The translations under genes and the position numbers were made by a program. This document shows positions 51,128 to 63,621 of a stretch of DNA of 64,000 nucleotides, piece after piece. The DNA comes from Jannaschia sp. CCS1. Lineage in GTDB: Bacteria > Pseudomonadota > Alphaproteobacteria > Rhodobacterales > Rhodobacteraceae. The number at the start of each line of letters is the position of its first letter. The first letter of the stretch is position 1. The notes under the pieces were generated by a model, which saw nothing but the letters and a program-made list of their open reading frames with translations, had not been told where the DNA came from and did no database searches. Where the stretch lies: NCBI RefSeq assembly GCF_000013565.1, contig NC_007802.1, positions 2,604,001 through 2,668,000 of the forward strand, read 5' to 3'.

Positions 51128-52125
51128 TGAGAGGCTCGGCAGTGGCTAGGGATCTGACAGACGACAAGGCGATGGTGCACGGGGCGCTGTCGATGCTGGC
51201 GCGCGGCGGGGCGGTCGATCAGGCCTATGCGCCCGACGCCGTGGCCGAAATCGCGCATCCCTACGGCACCTGCACCGGCGCGGATATCACGCGATTCTAC
51301 GGCGACTTGCACCGCGCCCTGCCCGATGCGAACTGGCGGCCCGAGATCTTTTTCGCGGGGCACAACCACCCAGACGAGCGCATGGAGGGACCGCGCGTCG
51401 CCGCCCAGGTCGGCTCCTTCGGCCATTGGCAGGGCACGTTCACGCAGCCGCTTCTGGGGATCGAGCCTACGGGCGGCGTCGTTCATCTGCGCATGTGTGA
51501 GGTTCATCACCTGAACGCGGCTGGCCAGATCGCGCAATCCTGGATCTTGCCCGATTTCCTGGATCTTATGGATCAGGCCGGGCAATTTCCCCTGCCCCCC
51601 ATGAACGGCGCGCGGGGCCTGTGGCCCGGTCCCCGAGGCGGCAATGGCGTGCGCATGGGACCGCCGGATGTCGCGGGCGGCAATGCCTCCATGGCGCAGG
51701 TTCTGGACATGCACAATGCGCTCAATACCCATGTGGGCGCGGATGTCAGCGGGCTGACCATGGCCCATTGGGACCCGAACTTCATGTATTATGCGGCGGC
51801 GGGCATCGGGATCTGTCGTGGCGTCGAGGGGTTCCGCCGCAACCATCAGATCCCGTTCCGCGAAGCCGTGCCCGACCGCTATTCCAAGGGCCATTTCGTG
51901 CGCATCGCCGATGGGCGTTTCGCGCTGACCGGCGGGCGGCTCTATGCCACCCATACCGGGACCTATCTGGGCATCCCCGCCACCGGGCGGCAGGTCCATA
52001 TCGACGTCATGGATTTTTATCATTTCCACGACCAGGGCCTGATCTGCCAGAATTGGCTGCCGTTCGACATTCTCAAGACCGCGCACCAGATGGGCGTGGA
52101 TCTGCTCCCCGCTCTGCCGTCCTGA
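51127..52125 (+). CDS. Double SnoaL/NTF2-like protein
   Basis: The 332-residue protein consists of two NTF2-like halves (about 10-165 and 185-330), each with a strand pattern ending in an FxxxxDxxGQ- or FHDQGL-like segment (VHHLNAAGQIAQSWILPDF and MDFYHFHDQGLICQNWLPFD). The start at 51127 lacks a ribosome site and overlaps a palindrome; an ATG at 51172 (MVHGALSML) is a good alternative. The neighbouring protein at 49004 is a single-domain relative. A scavenging or isomerase role for a small organic acid or sugar is possible but not supported directly. Confidence 0.68.
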   Translation: MRGSAVARDLTDDKAMVHGALSMLARGGAVDQAYAPDAVAEIAHPYGTCTGADITRFYGDLHRALPDANWRPEIFFAGHNHPDERMEGPRVAAQVGSFGHWQGTFTQPLLGIEPTGGVVHLRMCEVHHLNAAGQIAQSWILPDFLDLMDQAGQFPLPPMNGARGLWPGPRGGNGVRMGPPDVAGGNASMAQVLDMHNALNTHVGADVSGLTMAHWDPNFMYYAAAGIGICRGVEGFRRNHQIPFREAVPDRYSKGHFVRIADGRFALTGGRLYATHTGTYLGIPATGRQVHIDVMDFYHFHDQGLICQNWLPFDILKTAHQMGVDLLPALPS

Positions 52126-52210
52126 CCACTGGCCTTCTTGACCACTGGTCCTTCCCGCGCGATTGCGGCAAGTTGCGCGAAACCACCAGCAACCCCCGGG
52201 ACACGCCCCC

Positions 52211-52654
52211 ATGGATCTTCGCCAGATTACCGAGACCTATTCCGTCACCCCCCAGATCGAACCGTCCGACGTCGCCACCCTTGCGGCGATGGGCGTCAAG
52301 ACGCTGATCTGCAACCGGCCCGACATCGAAAATCCGCCCGCCCTGCAAGCCGCCGCCATCCAGGCACAGGCCGACGCTCACGGGATCGACTTTGTTTTCA
52401 ATCCTTTCCAGGCCCAGACCCTGAGCCAAGACCATGTGGATGAACAACTCGACGCCCTGACCGATGCAGAGGGGCCGGTGGTGGGCTATTGCGCCTCGGG
52501 CAACCGCTGCACGATTGTCTGGGCATTGGGGGCCGCGGGCCATGTGCCGGTGGATGACATCATCGCGCTGGCCCAATCCCACGGCTACCCGTTCGAACAG
52601 CTGCGCCCCGCGTTGGAGGCCGCCGCCGCCCGCAACACATCAACCGCTGAGTGA
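52211..52654 (+). CDS. TIGR01244/DUF442 phosphatase-like protein
   Basis: The 147-residue protein fits the DUF442 family (beta-lactamase hydrolase-like, TIGR01244). It has VTPQIEPSDVATLAAMGVKT and LICNRPDIENP near the N terminus, and the active-site loop VVGYCASGNRCTIVWA, where the Cys-x5-Arg signature of tyrosine-phosphatase-like enzymes is nearly kept. Relatives are linked with sulfur metabolism or rhodanese fusions. The ATG is at 52211; the stop overlaps the GTG start of the transporter gene. Confidence 0.8.
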   Translation: MDLRQITETYSVTPQIEPSDVATLAAMGVKTLICNRPDIENPPALQAAAIQAQADAHGIDFVFNPFQAQTLSQDHVDEQLDALTDAEGPVVGYCASGNRCTIVWALGAAGHVPVDDIIALAQSHGYPFEQLRPALEAAAARNTSTAE

Positions 52655-53520
52655 GCAAACTCACCCCGACCACCCAGGGCATCGTGCTGTTCCTGTCGGC
52701 GATCTTTCTGTTCTCGGCCATGGACGCCGTGGCCAAGACATTGACGACGCGTTTTGATGTGATGCAGGTGGTCTGGGCGCGGTATGCGGGGCAAATGGTC
52801 GTTGTTGCCCTGATCCTCTGGCCCCGCCTGTTCCGATTGATCCGCACGGCGCATCCGGGCCTGCAACTGCTCCGCTCAGCATTGCTCTTTGCGGCAACCT
52901 GGTGCTTCTTCACGTCGCTGTCGTTCATGGAGATCGCGTCGGCCACGGCGGTGATGAACATTCACCCGGTGCTGCTCACCCTCGGAGCGGCGCTAGTTTT
53001 GGGAGAGCGTCTGGGGGCACGGCGCATCATTGGCATCGCGCTGGCCCTCACGGGGGCGCTGATCATCCTGCGCCCGGGCACGGAGGTCCTGTCGTGGTCC
53101 GCGCTTCTGCCGCTGGCGGCGGGGTTCTGCTATGCGTCCTACGCGCTGACCACCCGGTTTTTGGGCCGGGATGAGCCGATTCTGACGTCGTTCCTCTATA
53201 CCGCCATCATCGGGACCGTCGCCGCCTCGGCCCTTGTGGTGCCCGTGTGGGACGCGCCCGCGCCCACCGATTGGGCGATTTTTCTTGGTATCGGGATCCT
53301 GGGGGCCGCCGGGCAGTTTCTGTTTATCCGCGCGATGATTGTGGCCGAGGCCGGGGCGATTGCGCCGTTTGGCTATTCCGGGGTGGTCTTTTCGACGATC
53401 TGGGGCCTTGTCGTGTTCTCGGAAGTGCCGGACGGCCCGACGCTCCTCGGGGCGATGGTGATTGTGGGGGCCGGCGTCTATGTCTGGTATCGCGAAAACC
53501 GCGCGACCGCGGCCGGTTAG
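52651..53520 (+). CDS. DMT-superfamily EamA transporter
   Basis: The 289-residue protein has ten hydrophobic segments in two EamA repeats, with the typical FLFSAMDAVAKTL start, LxFxxIASATAVMNIHPVL in the first repeat and FGYSGVVFSTIWGLVVFSEV in the second. It is a probable small-metabolite exporter. It starts with GTG at 52651, overlapping the DUF442 gene by GTGA, so the two are co-translated. Substrate unknown. Confidence 0.85.
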   Translation: MSKLTPTTQGIVLFLSAIFLFSAMDAVAKTLTTRFDVMQVVWARYAGQMVVVALILWPRLFRLIRTAHPGLQLLRSALLFAATWCFFTSLSFMEIASATAVMNIHPVLLTLGAALVLGERLGARRIIGIALALTGALIILRPGTEVLSWSALLPLAAGFCYASYALTTRFLGRDEPILTSFLYTAIIGTVAASALVVPVWDAPAPTDWAIFLGIGILGAAGQFLFIRAMIVAEAGAIAPFGYSGVVFSTIWGLVVFSEVPDGPTLLGAMVIVGAGVYVWYRENRATAAG

Positions 53521-53534
53521 ACGCGGTCCGGGCC

Positions 53535-54236
53535 TCAGTCGAGCCGGGCGGCTCCCAGGATCGCGCCGTGACCATCGGTCTGCACGATCACCACATGGGC
53601 CATATCGGCGACGGGCGACACCTGGGCTTCGAACGCGGCCTCTCCGGCCCAGTCCGAGACGACCTGCCACGACCGCACCACATTGTGGTAAACCGTTGAC
53701 AAGCCCGCGTTTTCGCCCCGTTCAATATCGACGTGCTCCTCAGGTGAATAGGTCACGACCTGCACGATCATGGCCGGGGCCTGGCTATCACCCACCCAGA
53801 CCGCCCGCACTTGCCAGCCGTCCTGGGCCGGTGTCGCGGCGATCTCGACCGGGCTGGCGACACCCCGGTGCGCGGCGATTGTGTCGACCACATCCATCGC
53901 GCGGTTGCCGATCACATGGTCCACGCCGCCGATCACCATCTGCGGCGTATAGACAACAGTGGACCCGGCCGCGTGGCCGTAGTTCTGCTGGCGCTGCGAA
54001 AATGCGCTTTGGGCGAAGGTATCGGCCCACCCGATATAATCCCAGTAATCGACGTGCAGCGCCAACGCGATAATGTCATCGCGCCCGGCCAGCTCCCCCA
54101 GCAACTCATCTGCGGGCGGACAGGACGAACACCCCTGCGAGGTGAACAATTCCACCACCACGGGGCCATCGGCCACAACAGGCGTCGCGAGCGCCGTCAG
54201 CGCAGCTGCGCAGAAAATACCGAAGCGGTGGGTCAT
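53535..54236 (-). CDS. DUF1223 thioredoxin-like exported protein
   Basis: The 233-residue protein has a signal peptide (residues 1-22, ending VVADG) and the DUF1223 core: VVELFTSQGCSSCPPADELL with a CSSC redox-type motif, then HVDYWDYIGWADTFAQ and VYTPQMVIGG. The fold is thioredoxin-like. The ATG at 54236 begins the signal; longer frames upstream are not supported. It is convergent with the EamA gene. Biological role not established. Confidence 0.85.
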   Translation of the reverse strand: MTHRFGIFCAAALTALATPVVADGPVVVELFTSQGCSSCPPADELLGELAGRDDIIALALHVDYWDYIGWADTFAQSAFSQRQQNYGHAAGSTVVYTPQMVIGGVDHVIGNRAMDVVDTIAAHRGVASPVEIAATPAQDGWQVRAVWVGDSQAPAMIVQVVTYSPEEHVDIERGENAGLSTVYHNVVRSWQVVSDWAGEAAFEAQVSPVADMAHVVIVQTDGHGAILGAARLD

Positions 54237-54343
54237 GGGATTGATGTCCGTGCCTGTGTCGTCATGTTTGATCTTAGCTAGTTCATATGGACGTCGATGG
54301 CCAATCAAGCGTTCGCGAGACTCTGTGACAATGCAAATAACGC

Positions 54344-54793
54344 TCAGATCCAGCGCCGTGTGGTGGCCAGATAGGTGCGCGCCTCATCTCCAAACGCCTC
54401 CTCCAATGCGGCTTCTTCAGGGATCACGAAGCGTGATTGCAGCACAAAGACGAGGCCGGGGATCGCAACAACCGCAAGGATCGCGCCCAACCACAGCACC
54501 TGCCCGGTCGGAATCATCACCATGCCAAGGTAGATCGGATTGCGACTGATCCGGTACGGACCTTCCTGGATCAGAGTGCCGGGGGCGTGATGGGGCTCAA
54601 TCGTCGTTTTCTTGCGCCAAAACCAAAGTGCGGACCACAGGATCAGCCCAAACCCCGCCACGGAGACCACCTGCCCCAGAAGGTGCAACGGGCCAAAGCG
54701 GATCTCCAGCGTCGGACCATAGCGGGAAATCGCTCCGGCCAGCCCCATGAAAGCCAGCAGCCACAGCGGTGGAAGATCGGGAAAGCCCTTCAT
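54344..54793 (-). CDS. Isoprenylcysteine/phospholipid methyltransferase-family membrane protein
   Basis: The 149-residue protein has four or five hydrophobic segments and the ICMT/PEMT-like motif LIQEGPYRISRNPIYLGMV, followed by a C-terminal FVIPEEAALEEAFGDEARTY, which completes the S-adenosylmethionine site in this family. It likely methylates a lipid or small molecule at the membrane. It lies downstream of acnA on the same strand but beyond a terminator. Confidence 0.82.
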   Translation of the reverse strand: MKGFPDLPPLWLLAFMGLAGAISRYGPTLEIRFGPLHLLGQVVSVAGFGLILWSALWFWRKKTTIEPHHAPGTLIQEGPYRISRNPIYLGMVMIPTGQVLWLGAILAVVAIPGLVFVLQSRFVIPEEAALEEAFGDEARTYLATTRRWI

Positions 54794-54863
54794 AGCAAGA
54801 CTTTGACGATTGCGTCGGCGACCTGCAAGCCCGGGCCTCCGCCCTTGGGTCTACACACGCAAA

Positions 54864-54883
54864 CGGGGCCCTGATGGGCCCCG
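54864..54883 (-). terminator. Terminator of acnA
   Basis: CGGGGCCC at 54864-54871 and GGGCCCCG at 54876-54883 form a perfect stem with a 4-base loop 21 bases after the acnA stop. On the minus strand it is followed by TTTGCG, a weak T-run. Confidence 0.75.
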
Positions 54884-54904
54884 CGCGATAGGTCTGGTCG
54901 GTGG

Positions 54905-57700
<2,796 letters not shown>

Positions 57701-57959
57701 GAAAGCGGCTCCTGTCCGATGTATGCTGCGAGATATGGTTGCCTGCGCGTGTGCCCGGGTTGCGTGGAGTTGGCAATCGGGCAAAACGACACTGGCGGGC
57801 TTTGGTATGCCGTCGCATACAATGTTGTGCGAGCCGCGTCAATTGCCCGGCTGATCGCGTCAGGCCGCTCCTCCGCAAGATGCGTCCTCGCGGCCTTGCC
57901 GATGCAGCAGATGTTGCGCCCCCTTCCCCCCCTCTGGCAAACCCGTTACCGATTTGACC

Positions 57960-58595
57960 ATGGTCCTGACCGTCACTGATCTCGCCTGCGCCCGTGGGCC
58001 CGCGCAAGTCCTTTCGGGCGTTTCATTTTCCGTGTCGGCGGGTGAGGCGCTGATCCTGCGCGGCCCAAATGGCGCGGGCAAGACGACACTCCTGCGGACG
58101 TTGGCGGGGCTGACCCCGCCTCTCGCCGGGACGATATCCCACGCCGAGGACGCCATCGCCTACGCCGCCCATGCCGATGGGCTGAAAGCGCAACTCACCG
58201 TGGCTGAGAACCTCACCTTCTGGGCGACGATCTTCGGCACCCTGGATATTGCCCCCGCCATCGCGGCCTTTGCCCTCGCCCCCCTCGCCGACCGCCCCGC
58301 CGGGGAGCTTTCTGCCGGACAAAAACGCCGCCTGTCTCTGGCGCGGCTTCTGGTGACGGGCCGTCCCATCTGGGCGCTGGATGAACCGACCGTGTCGCTC
58401 GACACCGAAAACACCGCGCGATTTGCCGCGGCTGTTGAGGCACATCTGCGCGCAGGCGGCGCCGCGATCATCGCCACTCATATCGACCTGGGCCTGCCCA
58501 ATGCGCGCAGTCTCGACATCACGCCCTTCATCGCCAAGGGGTTGCCCGCGTCCGATCCGTTCGCCGACGATCCATTTCTTGGGGCGGCCCTGTGA
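57960..58595 (+). CDS. ccmA: Haem exporter ATP-binding protein CcmA
   Basis: The 211-residue protein has Walker [10 protein letters not shown], signature LSAGQKRR (typical for CcmA) and Walker [13 protein letters not shown]. With CcmB, C and D it forms the complex that releases holo-CcmE for cytochrome c maturation. The ATG is at 57960. It overlaps ccmB by four bases. No ccmE, F or H is encoded in the window. Confidence 0.94.
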
Positions 58596-59248
58596 TCGGC
58601 TTGCTGAAACGGGACCTCGCGCTTGCCCTGCGCGCGGGGGGCGGGTTCGGGCTGAGCCTCGCCTTCTTCCTGATCTTCACCGCGCTGGTGCCCTTCGGCA
58701 TCGGGCCCGACTCTGCCCGCCTGTCTGAGATTGCGGCGGGTCTTCTCTGGCTCGGCGCGCTTTTGGCCTGCCTGCTCTCGCTTGACCGGATCTTTCAACT
58801 GGATTGGGAGGATGGCACGCTGGATCTCATCGCCACGTCCCCGCTGCCGCTGGAGGCCGCCGCTGCCCTGAAGGCCCTGGCCCATTGGCTCACCACCGGG
58901 CTGCCTCTGGTGGCCGCAGCACCTCTCCTGGGCCTCCTCCTGAACCTGCCCGCGCCCGCCTACCCCTGGCTGATCGCCTCGCTGGCCCTTGGCACACCGG
59001 CACTCTCCGCCATCGGCACCTTCGGCGCGGCGCTGACCGTGGGGATCAAGCGGGGCGGACTACTGCTGTCGCTTCTGGTGCTGCCGCTTTATGTGCCGAC
59101 GCTGATCTTCGGGGCGCTGGCGGCGACACGCGGCGCCCAGGGCCTCGACGCCACGACGCCCCTGATCCTGACGGCGGGGATCACGCTGGGGGCCTGCGCC
59201 GTCCTGCCCTTTGCAGCCGCCGCCGCGCTCCGCGTCAATCTGCGCTAG
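58592..59248 (+). CDS. ccmB: Haem exporter membrane protein CcmB
   Basis: The 218-residue protein has six hydrophobic segments and the CcmB hallmark [37 protein letters not shown] follows. It starts with GTG at 58592, overlapping the ccmA stop. It is the membrane partner of CcmA. A 55-base gap precedes ccmC. Confidence 0.94.
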
Positions 59249-59303
59249 TTTGCGTCCGATCGCCCCATTGTGACGCGCAAATCTCCCGCCTATGTTCCCG
59301 CCC

Positions 59304-60035
59304 ATGTCCTCGATCTGGGAATACGCGAACCCGCGACGGTTCATGGCCACGTCCGGCGCGATCCTTCCCTGGGTCTCGGCGCTTGCCGCATTGGTCCTGG
59401 GTGTTGGTCTGATCTGGGGATTTTTCTTCACGCCCGATGACTTCCGCATGGGTTCCACCGTGAAGATCATCTACATCCATGTGCCCGCCGCGATCATGGC
59501 GACGTCCGCTTGGTTCATGATGCTGGTGACATCGCTGATCTGGGTGATCCGCCGCCATCACGTCAGCGCTCTGGCAGCAAAGGCCGCCGCGCCCATTGGT
59601 CTGGTCTTCACTCTGATCGGGCTGTTTACCGGCGCTGTCTGGGGGCAACCGATGTGGGGCACCTGGTGGGCCTGGGATCCGCGCCTGACCTCATTCCTGA
59701 TCCTGTTCCTCTTTTATCTGGGCTACATCGCGCTGTGGGAGGCAGTTGAAAACCCCGATGCGGCAGCTGATCTGACCTCGGTCCTGTGCCTCGTGGGGAC
59801 GGTCTTTGCCGTCATCTCGCGCTACGCGATCCTGTTCTGGAACCAGGGCCTGCATCAGGGCGCGTCGCTGAGCATGGACGCGGAGGAGAACGTGGCCGAT
59901 GTCTTCGCCTATCCGCTGTGGACCTGTATCGGCGGGTTTTTCCTGCTGTTCGTGGCGCTGGTGCTGTACCGGACCAGAACCGAAATCCGCGCGCGCCGCC
60001 TCAAGGCGTTGATTGCGCAGGAGCAAATGGCCTGA
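59304..60035 (+). CDS. ccmC: Haem handling protein CcmC
   Basis: The 243-residue protein has six membrane segments and the tryptophan-rich haem motif WGTWWAWDPRLTS, flanked by IYIHVPAA. It loads haem onto CcmE. I use the ATG at 59304 (MSSIWEYANP), where homologues usually begin; an in-frame ATG at 59292 would add four residues. The stop overlaps the ccmD start at 60035. Confidence 0.94.
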   Translation: MSSIWEYANPRRFMATSGAILPWVSALAALVLGVGLIWGFFFTPDDFRMGSTVKIIYIHVPAAIMATSAWFMMLVTSLIWVIRRHHVSALAAKAAAPIGLVFTLIGLFTGAVWGQPMWGTWWAWDPRLTSFLILFLFYLGYIALWEAVENPDAAADLTSVLCLVGTVFAVISRYAILFWNQGLHQGASLSMDAEENVADVFAYPLWTCIGGFFLLFVALVLYRTRTEIRARRLKALIAQEQMA

Positions 60036-60199
60036 TGGTGGATCTGGGGCAATATGCGGGGCCGGTGCTGGCGGCCTATGCTGGCACGATTGCGTGCCTG
60101 ATCGGGCTTGTGGGGGCGTCCGTCATGCGCGCCCGGCGTGTGGCACAGCGCTTGGCCGAGGTCGAGGCGCGCAAGGCCGCCGCGGGAGGCAAAGTATGA
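60035..60199 (+). CDS. ccmD: Haem exporter small subunit CcmD
   Basis: The 54-residue protein has one membrane helix (about 8-31) followed by a basic, charged tail (MRARRVAQRLAEVEARKAA), the usual CcmD layout. It stabilises the CcmABC complex. It overlaps ccmC by one base and ccmG by four. Confidence 0.9.
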   Translation: MVDLGQYAGPVLAAYAGTIACLIGLVGASVMRARRVAQRLAEVEARKAAAGGKV

Positions 60200-60795
60200 A
60201 GGTCAATTGGTTGATGATCCTGCCTCTGGCCCTGACCGCCGGGTTCTTCGGTCTTGCGGGATGGCAGTTGGCACTCAACCAGGATGCCCAGACCAGCGGG
60301 GTCGATACGCAATCGCTGCCCTCTGCGCAGCAAGGGGCTGCCGCCCCGCCGCTGGATCTGGAGACGTTGGCTGGCACGCCGCTTTTGACCAGAGATGACT
60401 TGGAAGGAGAGGATCTTGTGATCCTCAACTTCTTCGCCTCCTGGTGTCCCCCGTGCCGGGCTGAACATCCGACGCTGACGGCGTTGGCCGAGGCCGGTGT
60501 GCCGCTTTATGGCGTGAACTACCGCGACCGTGACGTGCAGGCCCTGTCGTTTCTGGAAGAGTTGGGTAATCCCTACGATCTGATCGGCACCGACCCAGAG
60601 GCGCGCAACGGGCGCGACTGGGGAGTGGTGGCCATGCCCGAGACGTTCTTCATTAATTCCGACGGGGTCGTTGTGTTGCACTTTCGGGGCCCGATTGTGC
60701 GGCGATCCCTTGAAAACCAAGTTCGCCCCGCCCTGACCGAGGCGGGATATTCGCTGCCCGATCTGGCGCCGCTTGGTGCCGCGGAAACCAACTAA
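60196..60795 (+). CDS. ccmG: Thiol:disulfide interchange protein CcmG/DsbE
   Basis: The 199-residue protein has an N-terminal membrane anchor (about 5-25) and a periplasmic thioredoxin domain with the redox motif WCPPC at 83-87 and GVNYRDR and VVAMPETFFINSDG as in DsbE/CcmG. It keeps the haem-binding cysteines of apocytochromes reduced. It is the last gene of the ccmABCDG operon. Confidence 0.94.
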   Translation: MKVNWLMILPLALTAGFFGLAGWQLALNQDAQTSGVDTQSLPSAQQGAAAPPLDLETLAGTPLLTRDDLEGEDLVILNFFASWCPPCRAEHPTLTALAEAGVPLYGVNYRDRDVQALSFLEELGNPYDLIGTDPEARNGRDWGVVAMPETFFINSDGVVVLHFRGPIVRRSLENQVRPALTEAGYSLPDLAPLGAAETN

Positions 60796-60982
60796 GCCAC
60801 CCCATTCTGCCCGTTTCGATCGTCTCGCGACCGCGCGGAGCTGTTCAATTGGTCGATCCGGACGCCTCTAGCTGTTCTTTTCCTGTCGGTTCCCGGTTTA
60901 CTGTCGATCCCCGGAGTGGAGGCGACGCAGTCGGGGATGAGGATCGCCGCCTCTGCCCCGGTCCACGTCCGCCAAATCCAGC

Positions 60983-61480
60983 TTAGTAAATGTAGCGAAT
61001 CTGATCCGACCAGAACCGCTCTATCCGCTTGAGGGAGTGGTTCAGGCGGTCCACGCCATCCGCGCTCATCACGCCCTGCTTCTCCAGACCTTCCGAGTGC
61101 CGCTCGAATAGACCGTCCACGGTGTCGCGCACATGGCGGCCCTTTTCGGTCAGGCGCACCCGAACCGAGCGGCGGTCAATCTCACACTTCTGGTGATGCA
61201 TATAGCCCATGTCCACCAGCTTCTTGAGGTTGTAGCTGACGTTGGAGCCCTGATAATAGCCGCGCGATTTCAACTCGCCAGCCGTCACCTCATTGTCGCC
61301 GATATTGAACAGCAACAGGGCCTGGACGGCGTTGATATCAAGCACCCCCAAACGTTCAAATTCGTCCTTGATCACGTCGAGCAGCAGCCGATGCAGGCGC
61401 TCCACCATGGCAAGGGATTCCAGATAGCCTGCCAGAAACCCGGTCTGGGTTGGCGAGGCAAGGGGCGCGTGCATACTCAT
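60983..61480 (-). CDS. MarR-family regulator (LdtR-like)
   Basis: The 165-residue protein has a MarR winged helix with AGELKSRGYYQGSNVSYNLK as helix-turn-helix and IDRRSVRVRLTEKGRHVRD as the wing. The DVIKDEFERLGVLDINAVQA segment before it is typical of a widespread alphaproteobacterial MarR group that includes LdtR. GGAG precedes the ATG at 61480. It stands alone between ccmG and sdhE; targets unknown. Confidence 0.85.
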   Translation of the reverse strand: MSMHAPLASPTQTGFLAGYLESLAMVERLHRLLLDVIKDEFERLGVLDINAVQALLLFNIGDNEVTAGELKSRGYYQGSNVSYNLKKLVDMGYMHHQKCEIDRRSVRVRLTEKGRHVRDTVDGLFERHSEGLEKQGVMSADGVDRLNHSLKRIERFWSDQIRYIY

Positions 61481-61583
61481 TATTTAACTCCGCAATCACT
61501 GCTTTCGCTGTAGATTCGGGGAAAAACACGAACATTCCGTTAAGCGCCAAAAGATCGTTTGCGAATAAGCCCTTACAAGAGCC

Positions 61584-61859
61584 CTACGCGCCCCGACCCA
61601 GCGTGGGACGCATGTCCGCACCGATGCGATCAACCATCGCAGACAACTCCGACGGGGCCTCCGCCTGACCCGAAATCCACTGATAAAGGTCGTGATCGGC
61701 CTCGGCCATCACCGCCTCGAACGCATCCAGATCGGCGTCGGTGGCGTCCGACAGGTTCCGGTCGGCCCAACCGCCCAGGATCAGGTCCATTTCCTTGATG
61801 CCCCGATGCCACGCCCGCAGGCGCAGCCGTTTCAGGCGGATCTCACGCGGCTCGCTCAT
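61584..61859 (-). CDS. sdhE: FAD assembly factor SdhE
   Basis: The 91-residue protein has the family's RGIKEMDLILGGWAD motif (RGxxE), required for attaching FAD to the succinate dehydrogenase flavoprotein, and YQWISGQAEAP near the C terminus. The ATG overlaps the stop of the XRE regulator gene at 61856-61859, an unexpected partner for this assembly factor. Confidence 0.93.
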   Translation of the reverse strand: MSEPREIRLKRLRLRAWHRGIKEMDLILGGWADRNLSDATDADLDAFEAVMAEADHDLYQWISGQAEAPSELSAMVDRIGADMRPTLGRGA

Positions 61860-62257
61860 GAATTGCCCAACGCCGCGCGCAGGCGCTTCTCGATCAACCC
61901 CATACGCTCAGCCAGCGACACCTGCTCCTGCCGCATCTGACGCAGGTCGATCAGGATCTTCTCAATGTCTCCATCCAGCGGATCGGACAGCTCGGGGCTA
62001 TCGAGCCCTTCGCCCTGCCCCGCCAGAAGCCACATCATCGACACGCCCAGAATGCCCGCCAAGGTGCCGAGTTTATTGGCCCTCGGCTCAGACTGGTCCT
62101 GCTCCCACGCGCGGATCGTCTTGACCCGCACGCCCAGGCGCTTGGCCAATTCCGGCTGCGACAGGCCCGCCGCTTCCCGTGCGCCGGTGACGCGGTCGCC
62201 GAAGGTCGTGGTCTCTGCATCGAACCATGTGGTCCCGTCGTGTGCCTGGTCTTCCAT
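61856..62257 (-). CDS. XRE-family transcriptional regulator
   Basis: The 133-residue protein has a Cro/C1-type helix-turn-helix (AAGLSQPELAKRLGVRVKTI, then RAWEQDQSEPRANKL, about 29-63) and a C-terminal region with a predicted coiled coil (LIDLRQMRQEQVSLAERMGL). It overlaps sdhE by ATGA and is divergent from the aminotransferase gene. AGGGAC lies upstream of the ATG. Targets unknown. Confidence 0.87.
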   Translation of the reverse strand: MEDQAHDGTTWFDAETTTFGDRVTGAREAAGLSQPELAKRLGVRVKTIRAWEQDQSEPRANKLGTLAGILGVSMMWLLAGQGEGLDSPELSDPLDGDIEKILIDLRQMRQEQVSLAERMGLIEKRLRAALGNS

Positions 62258-62325
62258 CGGAATGTCCCTCCTAGAGGTTGATCGCGCCTGAAGGCCGCTC
62301 TATGCAACCCCTACACGTAATATAG

Positions 62326-63567
<1,242 letters not shown>

Positions 63568-63591
63568 ACCGTCCGATACGATGAGTTTAAC

Positions 63592-63619
63592 GGGCGTCCC
63601 ACTTGGGGCGCTCTTTTTT
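63592..63619 (+). terminator. Rho-independent terminator after aatA
   Basis: GGGCGTCCCA at 63592-63601 pairs with TGGGGCGCTC at 63604-63613 (two G-T type pairs), followed by six T residues at 63614-63619. Confidence 0.75.
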
Positions 63620-63621
63620 CG

